A stretch of 38,793 nucleotides of DNA. It comes from an uncultured bacterium. GTDB taxonomy: Bacteria; Bacteroidota; Bacteroidia; Bacteroidales; CAIWKO01. The position numbers and the translations under genes were made by a program. Location: assembly GCA_903862465.1 (NCBI GenBank), contig CAIOYH010000018.1, positions 1-38,793 on the forward strand, given 5' to 3'. Within the stretch, counting starts at the first letter, position 1; every line of letters begins with the position of its first letter. Positions 17,442 through 24,202 of this stretch are shown piece by piece. The notes under the pieces are model-generated. The model was not told the origin of the DNA and did not search any database. It saw only the letters and a list, made by a program, of their open reading frames with translations.

Positions 17442-17651
17442 GGCGAAGTCATTTCGCCTTGTGGCGAAACCATTTCGCCAAGCGGCGAACTCATTTCGCC
17501 AAGCGGCGAATCCATTTCGCCAAGCGGCGGATTCATTTCGCCAAGGGGCGAATCCATTTCGCCAAGGGGCGAATCCATTTCGCCAAGGGGCGAATCCATT
17601 TCGCCAAGCGGCGAATTCATTTCGCCACAGGGCGGATTCATCCCGCCACGA
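17442..17651. repeat. 21-bp palindromic tandem array, 10 units
   Basis: Ten consecutive units of exactly 21 bp, consensus GGCGAATCCATTTCGCCAAGC (written here as GGCGAA-TCCAT-TTCGCC-AAGC). Each unit contains an inverted repeat GGCGAA/TTCGCC, and a second hairpin can form across unit joints (TTCGCC-AAGC-GGCGAA). Unit 10 changes both arms (GGCGG / CCGCC) and keeps pairing; unit 5 allows a wobble pair. The array is GC-rich in AT-rich surroundings. Confidence 0.95.
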
Positions 17652-17848
17652 CACAAAAACTATCTTAAGCTCTCTACAAGACATTTTACAAAGAACGATT
17701 GTATTAAAATTGAAACCTAACTTCACTAAAGTTTCGATTGAAATAATTTGCAAATATCTAAATATTTTTTTTAATAGCAATGCAAAAAATAAAATATTTT
17801 AAAAAAAAATAATTGTTGCCCAAGAAAAATTGTAGCCCCCCTTTCAAT

Positions 17849-17980
17849 GCCTTGCAGGGCTTATGTTTCAGACATATTACGTCCCTAACGGGACTTAATG
17901 TTGCGTTGGTTTCTTTTTCTATAAATATTTTGTCCCTATGGGACATGCATGCACGCTGAAATCTTCTATCCCGTAGGGAT
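17849..17980. repeat. Cluster of four REP-like palindromes
   Basis: GCCTTGCAGGGC (17849), GTCCCTAACGGGAC (17881), GTCCCTATGGGAC (17932) and ATCCCGTAGGGAT (17968). Three of them are followed by TTATGTTT or TTAATGTT, so the unit is a palindrome plus a conserved tail. Spacing is irregular (32, 51, 36 bp), which argues against CRISPR. Similar palindromes are scattered in other Bacteroidetes. Confidence 0.75.
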
Positions 17981-18013
17981 TTAATGTTTATAGAAAATTT
18001 CAATACACGATTC

Positions 18014-18077
18014 TTTGTGTCTTCGTGTCTTCGTGTCTCTGTGTCTAAATGTCTTTCCGTGTTCTCCGTGTCTCCGT
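18014..18077. repeat. 8-nt tandem array overlapping the 3' end of rimO
   Basis: Units TTTGTGTC, TTCGTGTC, TTCGTGTC, TCTGTGTC, TAAATGTC (18014-18053), then less regular TTTCCGTGT, TCTCCGTGTC. The rimO stop codon (complement CTA, 18045-18047) lies inside, so the array encodes the last residues of RimO (about TTETRRTRKDI). Confidence 0.8.
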
Positions 18078-19370
18078 GGTTTCCCCAAACAAATCAAACG
18101 CCTCCGCCCCCTTGATTTCCACCTCATAGAACTCCCCTATCTCGAGGATTTCCTTGGCGGGAATCAGCACCTCGTTGTCAATTTCGGGCGAATCGAATTC
18201 GGTGCGGGCTATGTAATATTCGTTCTCTTTGCGGTCAATCAGCACCCGCAAGGTTTTGCCAATCATCTCCTGATTCAAATCCATAGCGATGTCTTGTTGC
18301 ATCTCCATCAATTTGTTCATGCGCGACTGCTTGGTGCGCTCGCTGATGAGCGGTTTCAGGTCGGCGGCGTAGGTGCCTTCTTCCTTCGAAAAACTAAACA
18401 CGCCCATGCGTTCGAAACGCTGTTGGCGAATGAAAGCCGCCAACTCGTTGAATTGCGCTGTGGTTTCGCCCGGATAGCCCACGATGAAAGCCGTGCGCAG
18501 ATGGATGCCCGGCACGCGCTCACGGATTTTGTCCAACAAGGCACGCGTTCCGAGGCTATCAATGCCGCGGCGCATAGACGAAAGCAGCTCGGAGTTGATG
18601 TGTTGCAGGGGGATGTCGAGATAGTTGCAGATGTTGCTGCGGCTCGCCATCACGTCCAACACATCTTCGGGGAAACCCGCAGGGAATGCGTAATGCAGCC
18701 GTATCCACTCCAAGGATTTGATGTCCGACAGGCGTTCGAGCAGCAGCGCCAGTTGACGTTTCTTGTAAATATCCAAACCGTAATAGGTGGTGTCTTGCGC
18801 CACGATTATCAACTCTTTCACGCCTTTGTCTGCCAACTGCTGCGCCTCTTCCACCACCTGCTCCATGGGAAACGACACCTGTTTGCCGCGTATCAGCGGG
18901 ATGGCGCAAAAAGAACAGGTGCGGTCGCAGCCTTCCGCAATTTTCAGGTAAGCATAATGTTTAGGCGTGGTCAAGAAACGCGTATGGGTGAGGTCAATGT
19001 TGGTTTGCGTCAGGGCGCGAATCAGGTCGGGCAGGTCGGCAAAACCATAGATGCCGTCCAGTTCGGGGATTTCGGCTTGCAACTCGCTTTTGTAGCGCTG
19101 CGTGAGGCAGCCCGTGGCAAACACTTTCATGCCTTTGCGCTCCTTTTTGGCGTCCACATACTGCAAAATCGTGTCAATAGATTCGCGTTTCGCATCGCTG
19201 ATAAACCCGCAGGTGTTGATCAGCACGATGTCGGCTTCTTTGTCGGAATTATGAAAAATATCGAAGCGCGCCGCAGGCAAATTGCCCATGATTTTCTCCG
19301 AATCAACCGTATTCTTAGCACAGCCAAGCGTAACTACGTTGATGATGATTTTCTTTTTTGAAGGATGCAT
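18045..19370 (-). CDS. rimO: Ribosomal protein S12 methylthiotransferase RimO
   Basis: 441 aa radical-SAM methylthiotransferase that modifies the conserved Asp of ribosomal protein S12. The N-terminal MTTase domain has cluster ligands C17 (TLGCAKN), C54 (INTCGF) and C88 (ATGCLT). The radical-SAM CxxxCxxC is C148-C152-C155 in GCDRTCSFC. A TRAM domain (about 375-435) ends the protein and distinguishes RimO-type enzymes in part; the opening VTLGCAKNTVDSE is characteristic of RimO. The final ~11 residues are encoded by an 8-nt repeat array and look like a lineage-specific tail. It belongs to the conserved rpmG-DUF4295-ftsY-rimO neighbourhood. Confidence 0.95.
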   Translation of the reverse strand: MHPSKKKIIINVVTLGCAKNTVDSEKIMGNLPAARFDIFHNSDKEADIVLINTCGFISDAKRESIDTILQYVDAKKERKGMKVFATGCLTQRYKSELQAEIPELDGIYGFADLPDLIRALTQTNIDLTHTRFLTTPKHYAYLKIAEGCDRTCSFCAIPLIRGKQVSFPMEQVVEEAQQLADKGVKELIIVAQDTTYYGLDIYKKRQLALLLERLSDIKSLEWIRLHYAFPAGFPEDVLDVMASRSNICNYLDIPLQHINSELLSSMRRGIDSLGTRALLDKIRERVPGIHLRTAFIVGYPGETTAQFNELAAFIRQQRFERMGVFSFSKEEGTYAADLKPLISERTKQSRMNKLMEMQQDIAMDLNQEMIGKTLRVLIDRKENEYYIARTEFDSPEIDNEVLIPAKEILEIGEFYEVEIKGAEAFDLFGETTETRRTRKDI

Positions 19371-19405
19371 GTTTGTTTAAATTAAAGCGTTCCTATTAAT
19401 TACCA

Positions 19406-19560
19406 CTACGAATTACGAATGTTCGAATTACGAATACCCCAAAAATCTCTGTGTATCTCCTTTTACTCCGTGTATCTCTGTGTAACTTTTCCTCGATCTA
19501 AATTCCAAGCCTAAAGAATCTATGAGCGGCATTAGTAATTCGCAAATTCGTAATTCGTAG
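19406..19560. repeat. Long imperfect inverted repeat between rimO and ftsY
   Basis: CTACGAATTACGAAT (19406-19420) recurs as its exact reverse complement at 19546-19560, and similarity extends outward and inward (both arms also carry a second ACGAATT-type unit and a CCCC). The arms contain 7-nt units (ACGAATT, ACGAATG) and enclose ~125 bp with a further repeat near 19447-19487 (CTCTGTGTAT / CTCCGTGTAT). Confidence 0.75.
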
Positions 19561-19569
19561 GGGCTAACC

Positions 19570-19604
19570 TTGGTATTTGGATTTTGGTATTTGGAATTTG
19601 GATC
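19570..19604. repeat. Heptanucleotide array, 5 units (TTGGNNT), abutting the ftsY stop
   Basis: TTGGTAT, TTGGATT, TTGGTAT, TTGGAAT, TTGGATC. The next three bases (TTA, 19605-19607) are the complement of the ftsY stop codon. The same motif family occurs at 24161-24202 and 34628-34710. Confidence 0.9.
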
Positions 19605-20558
19605 TTACCCATTAAAGAACGAATCCACAAACTCCACCCTATTAAAAATCTGCAGTTGGTCAATCTTTTCGCCCACGCCAATATATTTCACAGGGATTTT
19701 AAATTCGTCAGAGATTCCCAACACAACGCCGCCCTTTGCCGTACCGTCCAATTTGGTCAACGCCAAAGCGCTCACTTCCGTAGCAGCCGTAAACTGACGA
19801 CATTGCTCCACGGCATTTTGTCCTGTAGAAGCATCCAACACCAACAACACCTCGTGGGGCGCTTCGGGCATCACTTTCTGAACCACTTTGCGGATTTTCG
19901 ACAATTCGTTCATCAAATTCACTTTGTTGTGCAGACGTCCAGCGGTGTCAATAATCACCACATCCGTATTGCGCGCCATCGCTGCCTTCACCGTATCAAA
20001 CGCCACCGAAGCAGGGTCTGCCCCCATCCCTTGGCTGATGATAGGCACGCCCACACGTTCCGACCAAATGGTCAATTGGTCAACAGCCGCAGCACGAAAC
20101 GTGTCTGCAGCGCCCAACATCACTTGGTATCCTTTATTTTTAAATTGATATGCCAATTTGCCAATGGTGGTCGTTTTGCCCACACCGTTCACGCCAACAA
20201 CGACTATCACGTAGGGTCTTTTCCCTTCGGGGATATCAAAATCTTGCAAATCCAGGGTATTGTTTTCGGCGAGCAATCCTGCGATTTCTTCTTTCAGGAT
20301 GGTGTTCAATTGTTGAGTGCCGAGATATTTGTCGCGCGACACGCGGCTCTCGATGCGTTCGATAATCTTCAAAGTCGTTTTGACGCCCACATCCGACGAA
20401 ATCAAAATCTCCTCCAAATTATCCAACACTTCATCATCAACCTTCGATTTGCCGATGACGGCTTTGGATAGTTTCGAAAAAAAACTCTCTTTCGTTTTCG
20501 ACAAGCCTTCGTTGAGGCTTTCTTTTTTTTCTTTAGAGAAAAAGCTAAATAAGCTCAT
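19605..20558 (-). CDS. ftsY: Signal recognition particle receptor FtsY
   Basis: 317 aa SRP GTPase that docks Ffh-ribosome complexes at the membrane for cotranslational insertion. A short Lys/Glu-rich N-terminus (1-35) replaces the long acidic A-domain of E. coli. The N-domain helical bundle is about 36-110. G-domain motifs are VGVNGVGKTTT (121-131), DTFRAAA (152-158, insertion box), DTAGR (204-208) and TKLDGTAKGG (268-277). The SRP RNA gene lies in the same window (22710). It is separated from DUF4295/rpmG by a terminator, so it is probably transcribed separately. The 3' end abuts a heptamer array. Confidence 0.96.
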   Translation of the reverse strand: MSLFSFFSKEKKESLNEGLSKTKESFFSKLSKAVIGKSKVDDEVLDNLEEILISSDVGVKTTLKIIERIESRVSRDKYLGTQQLNTILKEEIAGLLAENNTLDLQDFDIPEGKRPYVIVVVGVNGVGKTTTIGKLAYQFKNKGYQVMLGAADTFRAAAVDQLTIWSERVGVPIISQGMGADPASVAFDTVKAAMARNTDVVIIDTAGRLHNKVNLMNELSKIRKVVQKVMPEAPHEVLLVLDASTGQNAVEQCRQFTAATEVSALALTKLDGTAKGGVVLGISDEFKIPVKYIGVGEKIDQLQIFNRVEFVDSFFNG

Positions 20559-20630
20559 AAAAAATGCTAATTAATTGAATCTGCGAAATTACATAAAATT
20601 GTTGTCATCAACAAAGTTCTGTAAAAAAAT

Positions 20631-20655
20631 CAAGCTCTCCCAATGGGAAAGCTTG
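20631..20655 (-). terminator. Terminator of the rpmG-DUF4295 operon
   Basis: CAAGCTcTCCC / GGGAaAGCTTG with loop AAT. On the minus strand it is followed by seven T. It lies 27 nt past the DUF4295 stop. Confidence 0.8.
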
Positions 20656-20681
20656 AAGTATAATTATATATTTTAAAGAAT

Positions 20682-20837
20682 TTATTTTTTTGCAAGATAT
20701 TCTTTTACCATATCTTTCGGAACGATAGCTTCATTAAATGTATAAGCACCTGTTTTAGGTGAACGCACCATGCGGATTACTTTAGCGTAATCATTGCCTG
20801 TGCTTGTTTTCAGTGTTGCAATTACTTTCTTTGCCAT
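20682..20837 (-). CDS. DUF4295 small basic protein
   Basis: 51-aa protein starting MAKKVIATLK and ending VKEYLAKK. This is the short Lys-rich DUF4295 protein found between rpmG and ftsY in Bacteroidetes. Its size, charge and constant position beside a ribosomal protein gene suggest a ribosome-associated role, which is not shown by the sequence. It starts 9 nt after rpmG and shares its operon, which ends at the hairpin at 20631. Confidence 0.85.
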   Translation of the reverse strand: MAKKVIATLKTSTGNDYAKVIRMVRSPKTGAYTFNEAIVPKDMVKEYLAKK

Positions 20838-20845
20838 GGTTAAAA

Positions 20846-21034
20846 CTATTTAATTTCTTTATGTACAGTTACTTTCTTCATGATTTTGTTATACTTCTTC
20901 AACTCGAGACGTTCAGGAGTATTTTTCTTGTTTTTCGTGGTTATGTAGCGAGATGTACCCGGCAGACCACTGTTCTTATGTTCGGTGCACTCCATGATTA
21001 CCTGAATACGTGCATCTTTACTCTTCTTTGCCAT
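20846..21034 (-). CDS. rpmG: 50S ribosomal protein L33
   Basis: 62 aa, basic, with the L33 pattern [20 protein letters not shown] and [20 protein letters not shown]. Only one of the cysteines of zinc-binding L33 is present (C16), so this is the zinc-free type. It is the first gene of the rpmG-DUF4295 operon. In many Bacteroidetes rpmB (L28) is immediately upstream; here that place is taken by a promoter and then a glycosyltransferase gene, so rpmB must be elsewhere. Confidence 0.93.
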   Translation of the reverse strand: MAKKSKDARIQVIMECTEHKNSGLPGTSRYITTKNKKNTPERLELKKYNKIMKKVTVHKEIK

Positions 21035-21060
21035 TTTTGCCTGTTTTTATTTTTGAGGGT

Positions 21061-21091
21061 GCAAAGATACAGATAATTATGATACAAACAA
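21061..21091 (-). promoter_or_regulatory. Promoter of rpmG-DUF4295
   Basis: Minus-strand TATCTTTGC (21061-21069) with TTG (21089-21091) exactly 19 nt upstream, matching the Bacteroidetes TTG-N19-TAnnTTTG arrangement. The ATG is 26 nt downstream. Confidence 0.75.
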
Positions 21092-21134
21092 GTGTTTGAT
21101 AGAATTTCTTTTAAAATAAATTACTTTTCTCGAG

Positions 21135-22091
21135 TTAAACGTCTGTTTTTTTATCAATTTGATACTTATTTCTGTCGTTGGATGTTCGCGCAATCATCTC
21201 GGCTAAGAAGCCCACTAAGAACAGTTGCGTGCCGATAATCATCGCGGTCAAGCCGATATAGAGTATCGGACTACTCGTTACTAAAGGCGCTTTTATACCT
21301 ATATTTAAGTAGTATATCTTTTGCACTACTATCATCACAGCAGCCACCAAACCTATCATAAATAAAATAGCACCCAACGAACCAAACAAATGCATGGGGC
21401 GTTTCCCAAATTTCGACACAAACATGATAGACATCAAATCGAGCGGACCATTCACAAAACGGTTAATGCCGAATTTGGTGACACCGAATTTGCGTTTGCG
21501 ATGTTCCACCACTTTCTCGCCAATTTTCTTGAAGCCTGCCCATTTAGCGATAACAGGAATATAGCGATGCATCTCGCCATAAACTTCTATACTCTTCACC
21601 ACGTTCTTTCGATAGGCTTTCAAACCGCAATTGTGGTCATGAAGTTTCACACCCGACATTTTGCTCGTCATCCAATTGTAGAATTTGGAAGGGATATTTT
21701 TTGTGAGCGAAGGGTCGTGGCGCACTTTCTTCCATCCCGAAACCATGTCGAAGCCATCTTCCTTAATCATCCGAACGAGTTCGGGGATTTCGTCGGGGCT
21801 GTCTTGCAAATCGGCGTCCATGGTAATCACCACATCGCCCTGCACCGCTTCAAAGCCAATGTTGAGTGCTGCCGATTTCCCATAGTTTCTGCGGAATTTT
21901 ATGCCTCTGATATTGGGATTCTCCTTCACGAGGTTTTCAATCACCTGCCAAGAACTGTCCGTGCTGCCATCATCCACCAACATTATTTCGTAGGTGAGAT
22001 GATTGGCATCCACCACCCGTTTGATCCAAGCGGTCAATTCGGGCAAGGATTCCTCTTCGTTATATAAAGGAATTACTATTGATACATCCAT
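21135..22091 (-). CDS. GT2 family glycosyltransferase (DPM1/GtrB-like) with two C-terminal TM helices
   Basis: 318 aa. The GT-A domain (1-225) has VDDGSTD (39-45) and the metal/catalytic MDADLQD (91-97), plus HDHNCGLKAYRK (about 150-161), typical of polyprenyl-phosphate mannose/glucose synthases. Two hydrophobic helices (about 233-260 and 275-303) anchor it in the membrane. Such enzymes make the lipid-linked sugar donors that GT-C transferases use; three GT-C genes are present at 1-5.4 kb, although not adjacent. It starts 17 nt after the DUF4199 gene and forms an operon with it. Confidence 0.88.
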   Translation of the reverse strand: MDVSIVIPLYNEEESLPELTAWIKRVVDANHLTYEIMLVDDGSTDSSWQVIENLVKENPNIRGIKFRRNYGKSAALNIGFEAVQGDVVITMDADLQDSPDEIPELVRMIKEDGFDMVSGWKKVRHDPSLTKNIPSKFYNWMTSKMSGVKLHDHNCGLKAYRKNVVKSIEVYGEMHRYIPVIAKWAGFKKIGEKVVEHRKRKFGVTKFGINRFVNGPLDLMSIMFVSKFGKRPMHLFGSLGAILFMIGLVAAVMIVVQKIYYLNIGIKAPLVTSSPILYIGLTAMIIGTQLFLVGFLAEMIARTSNDRNKYQIDKKTDV

Positions 22092-22108
22092 TTGTTATTA
22101 CTATAAAA

Positions 22109-22636
22109 TTAAAATACGTCGTTGATAGTTTCTTTCTTGCGAACAAACAACGCAACAATCAACCCAAATAGCCCACCATTCATTATTCCACCTAAAATAG
22201 CATATAAACTCGTTGATAAAACTGTGGTGCTGCTTCTAATTCGTTCTTCTTGTTGTGCCAAGATATCGTCCGGCATACCCCAGGCTTTCATGCTGTTTAA
22301 TTGTATTTCAATTAACTGTTGCAATCTTTCGGGATCGAAGAAGGCTAAAAATATGTAGTTATACACGCCATAAATCAAGCCAAACACTACCGCCATCATT
22401 ATAATAAACAAGTAGCTTTTTCCATAGGTCATAAATCCACCCAAATACTTATTCCGGTAATTTCTTCCAAAATAAATATAACACGTTACGGAAATCGCTA
22501 AGGTTACTAATCCGACCAGGAAGGTATGTTCCATAAAGCCTAATGCATAGACAACCATATCGGTTAATACTAAAATGCCCGTCATTATGAGTCCGGCAAT
22601 TAATGCAGATTTGAAGAATTCTTTGTTATTGTTCAT
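22109..22636 (-). CDS. DUF4199 membrane protein
   Basis: 175 aa with four predicted membrane helices: about 10-35, 38-57, 70-100 (SYLFIIMMAVVFGLIYGVYN) and 140-165. The layout, including the amphipathic stretch between helices 3 and 4 (FFDPERLQQLIEIQ), fits DUF4199, a Bacteroidetes family of unknown function often encoded next to a GT2 gene, as here. It is the first gene of the pair; a -7 box lies at 22658-22666, back-to-back with the SRP RNA promoter. Confidence 0.82.
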   Translation of the reverse strand: MNNNKEFFKSALIAGLIMTGILVLTDMVVYALGFMEHTFLVGLVTLAISVTCYIYFGRNYRNKYLGGFMTYGKSYLFIIMMAVVFGLIYGVYNYIFLAFFDPERLQQLIEIQLNSMKAWGMPDDILAQQEERIRSSTTVLSTSLYAILGGIMNGGLFGLIVALFVRKKETINDVF

Positions 22637-22657
22637 GCTTATAAAAATTATTTTGAA

Positions 22658-22666
22658 ACAAAATTA
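22658..22666 (-). promoter_or_regulatory. -7 box of the DUF4199-GT2 operon
   Basis: Minus-strand TAATTTTGT fits TAnnTTTGY, 21 nt before the ATG at 22636. It lies 30 bp from the divergent SRP RNA promoter. Confidence 0.5.
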
Positions 22667-22697
22667 ATATTTTTTGCGATAATACAGATATTTTTTT

Positions 22698-22706
22698 TAC
22701 TTTTGC
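22698..22706 (+). promoter_or_regulatory. -7 box of the SRP RNA gene
   Basis: TACTTTTGC fits TAnnTTTGC. The RNA's predicted 5' end (22710) is 4 nt downstream of the box, consistent with a start at or near this G. Confidence 0.65.
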
Positions 22707-22709
22707 AGC

Positions 22710-22805
22710 GGGTAAGTCTTATACGACCAGCTCCTGTGAACTCCCCCAGATTCGGAAGAAAGCAAGGGTAAGCGGTTGTAGCGGTGCGATATAAGTAGCT
22801 TACCC
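22710..22805 (+). ncRNA. ffs: Small bacterial signal recognition particle RNA (4.5S-like)
   Basis: About 96 nt. The termini pair perfectly (GGGTAAG 22710-22716 with CTTACCC 22799-22805). The domain IV signature for Ffh binding is present: the apical GGAA tetraloop in CAGATTCGGAAGAAAGCA, with the asymmetric loop AGCA on the 3' side. The long hairpin between and the T-run after 22806 support an independent RNA. It starts just after a -7 box, and the Sua5/TsaC gene begins 20 nt after it. It partners with Ffh and FtsY (19605). No protein-coding frame here is convincing. Confidence 0.9.
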
Positions 22806-22824
22806 ATTTTTTTATGTATATAAG

Positions 22825-23445
22825 ATGCTTGTAAAAATTCATCCGGAAAATCCTGCTGAACGTCCTTTAAAAACAGTAGTTGATTGTTTGAACAACAATG
22901 GTATTATAATTTATCCAACAGATACCGTATATGGTTTGGCATGTAATATTCTCAAACCAAAAGCCATCGAACGTATTTCGCAGGTAAAAGGTATCAGCAT
23001 CGAAAAAGCGAACTTTTCTTTTATTTGCTACGACCTCAGTCATATTTCCGAATATACCAAGCCAATTCCCAATAATATCTTCCGTTTGATGCGTAAAGCA
23101 TTGCCCGGTCCGTTCACCTTTATTTTGGAAGCCAATAATAATGTCCCGAAAATCTTCCACAGTAAGAAAAGAACCATCGGTATTCGTGTTCCCGATAACA
23201 ATATTGCTCGCGAAATAGTGCGTTTGTTGGGCAATCCAATCATGTCAACATCCATTCGGGATGAAGACACCATTGTGGAATATACCACCGACCCCGAATT
23301 GATACACGAGAAGTTCTTGAAACTTGTGGATATGGTGATTGATGGCGGATATGGCGACAACACTGCTTCCACTATCGTGGATTGCACTTCGGGCGAACCC
23401 GAAATCACCCGTCAGGGGAAAGGCATTTTGGAAGATTATTATTAA
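22825..23445 (+). CDS. L-threonylcarbamoyladenylate synthase (Sua5/YciO/YrdC family)
   Basis: 206 aa; makes threonylcarbamoyl-AMP from threonine, bicarbonate and ATP for the t6A modification of tRNAs. Motifs: IIIYPTDTVYGLACN (27-41), the PGPFTFIL loop (about 94-101), KKRTIGIRVPD (112-122) and NPIMSTS (about 134-140). It is the short TsaC-like form without the Sua5 C-terminal domain. It starts only 20 nt after the SRP RNA and has no promoter of its own that I can see, so readthrough from ffs may express it. The cupin gene starts 3 nt after its stop. Confidence 0.9.
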   Translation: MLVKIHPENPAERPLKTVVDCLNNNGIIIYPTDTVYGLACNILKPKAIERISQVKGISIEKANFSFICYDLSHISEYTKPIPNNIFRLMRKALPGPFTFILEANNNVPKIFHSKKRTIGIRVPDNNIAREIVRLLGNPIMSTSIRDEDTIVEYTTDPELIHEKFLKLVDMVIDGGYGDNTASTIVDCTSGEPEITRQGKGILEDYY

Positions 23446-23448
23446 GAG

Positions 23449-23775
23449 ATGCATCTCAACGAAGGAAATATACTAAAGAATCTGCCCGACAGCGCCCGTG
23501 AAGAGATGTGCACCATTCTTCATTCAACCAAAAATATCCGTATTGAACAAATTGTTTCCTCAGGGCAAACGTCGCCCGAAACAGGATGGTATGACCAGGA
23601 TGAACAAGAATGGGTTCTCTTGTTAGAAGGGGATGCCAAAATTGAATTTGAAGATTCGCGCATTATACATATATATAAAGGTGATTATCTCTTGATAGCA
23701 GCTCACCAAAAGCATAAAGTTATTTACACATCCACCGATCCAACTTGTGTGTGGCTCGCGCTGTTCTTTCAATAA
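23449..23775 (+). CDS. Cupin-domain protein
   Basis: 108 aa, one small cupin barrel. Motif 1 is degenerate (TGWYDQDEQEWVLLLEGDAKIEF, in part, about 43-65) and motif 2 is YKGDYLLIAAHQKHKV (about 76-91). The usual first His-x-His is replaced (YDQDEQEW), while H85 and H88 remain, so metal binding may be altered or absent. It starts 3 nt after the Sua5/TsaC stop and is likely cotranscribed. Substrate unknown. Confidence 0.78.
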   Translation: MHLNEGNILKNLPDSAREEMCTILHSTKNIRIEQIVSSGQTSPETGWYDQDEQEWVLLLEGDAKIEFEDSRIIHIYKGDYLLIAAHQKHKVIYTSTDPTCVWLALFFQ

Positions 23776-23802
23776 TTGTTTACTATTAAAAAAATCGAAG
23801 CT

Positions 23803-24144
23803 ATGAGCAATACAAATTTCAAAATACCTACTGAAGATATAAAAGACCTGATTCAGCCGATGGGTTTTTGTTTGGTATCCAATAAAATAACCGTAGATGG
23901 CATGAAGGTCGGGTTTATGTATCGCGAAAAGATGTTTGAAAAGGAAGACAGCGGTTGGCGATTTTTGTCGGGCACCGAAACCGAAGAATACCTTGAAGAC
24001 CCCGCGATGGGAAAGATTTTAGATGTGAACACCGTTGCCAATTATGATGCCGCCATCATCCCTTACCTTAAAATGCCCGTCGGCACAGAACTCGAACGCA
24101 TAGAAGGAACAGAAGAGTTCGTGAAACTTGAGAATGGTGAATAA
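23803..24144 (+). CDS. DUF2185 (Imm33-like) protein
   Basis: 113 aa from the ATG at 23803 (a TTG start at 23776 would add nine residues and is not needed). The core GFCLVSNKITVDGMKVGFMY and GWRFLSGTETEEYLEDP fits DUF2185, a family that includes proteins grouped with polymorphic-toxin immunity proteins. No toxin gene is nearby, so an immunity role is not supported here. It lies 27 nt after the cupin gene and is probably the last gene of the Sua5-cupin-DUF2185 run. Family good, role unknown. Confidence 0.75.
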   Translation: MSNTNFKIPTEDIKDLIQPMGFCLVSNKITVDGMKVGFMYREKMFEKEDSGWRFLSGTETEEYLEDPAMGKILDVNTVANYDAAIIPYLKMPVGTELERIEGTEEFVKLENGE

Positions 24145-24160
24145 GTTTCAGTGGTGTTTC

Positions 24161-24202
24161 TTGGAATTTGGGATTTGGATCTTGGTATTTGGTTCTTGAA
24201 CT
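24161..24202. repeat. Heptanucleotide array, 6 units (TTGGNNT), overlapping a stop codon
   Basis: TTGGAAT, TTGGGAT, TTGGATC, TTGGTAT, TTGGTTC, TTGAACT. The last two bases are within the complement (CTA, 24201-24203) of the stop codon of the minus-strand phospholipase/nuclease-like gene. It starts 16 nt after the stop of the convergent DUF2185 gene. Confidence 0.9.

Larger units (their letters stand above)
17339..18044. other. Gene-free interval rich in repeats
   Basis: About 700 bp between the hypothetical gene at 17338 and the end of rimO. It holds a 21-bp palindromic array (17442-17651), an AT-rich stretch (17700-17820), a cluster of short palindromes (17849-17980) and the start of an 8-nt array that runs into rimO (18014 on). 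Frames open across the 21-bp array on both strands follow from its length being a multiple of three and are not convincing genes. Confidence 0.8.

Noticed and set aside
17376-17802. Several overlapping open frames across the 21-bp array on both strands
   Set aside because: A 21-bp period leaves all stop-free units open in frame; heptapeptide repeats appear in every frame and no start context is convincing.
17849-17980. Possible CRISPR array
   Set aside because: Palindromes are short and non-identical, spacing is irregular (32, 51, 36 bp) and no cas gene is present.
18015-19361. Long plus-strand open frame opposite rimO
   Set aside because: It is the antisense shadow of rimO, whose cluster motifs are unambiguous.
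22648-22842. Minus-strand open frame across the SRP RNA
   Set aside because: The sequence has SRP RNA termini, the GGAA apical loop and a promoter on the plus strand; the frame has no family support.
23803-24144. DUF2185 as an immunity gene of a polymorphic toxin system
   Set aside because: No toxin, RHS or secretion gene is adjacent; it follows housekeeping genes.
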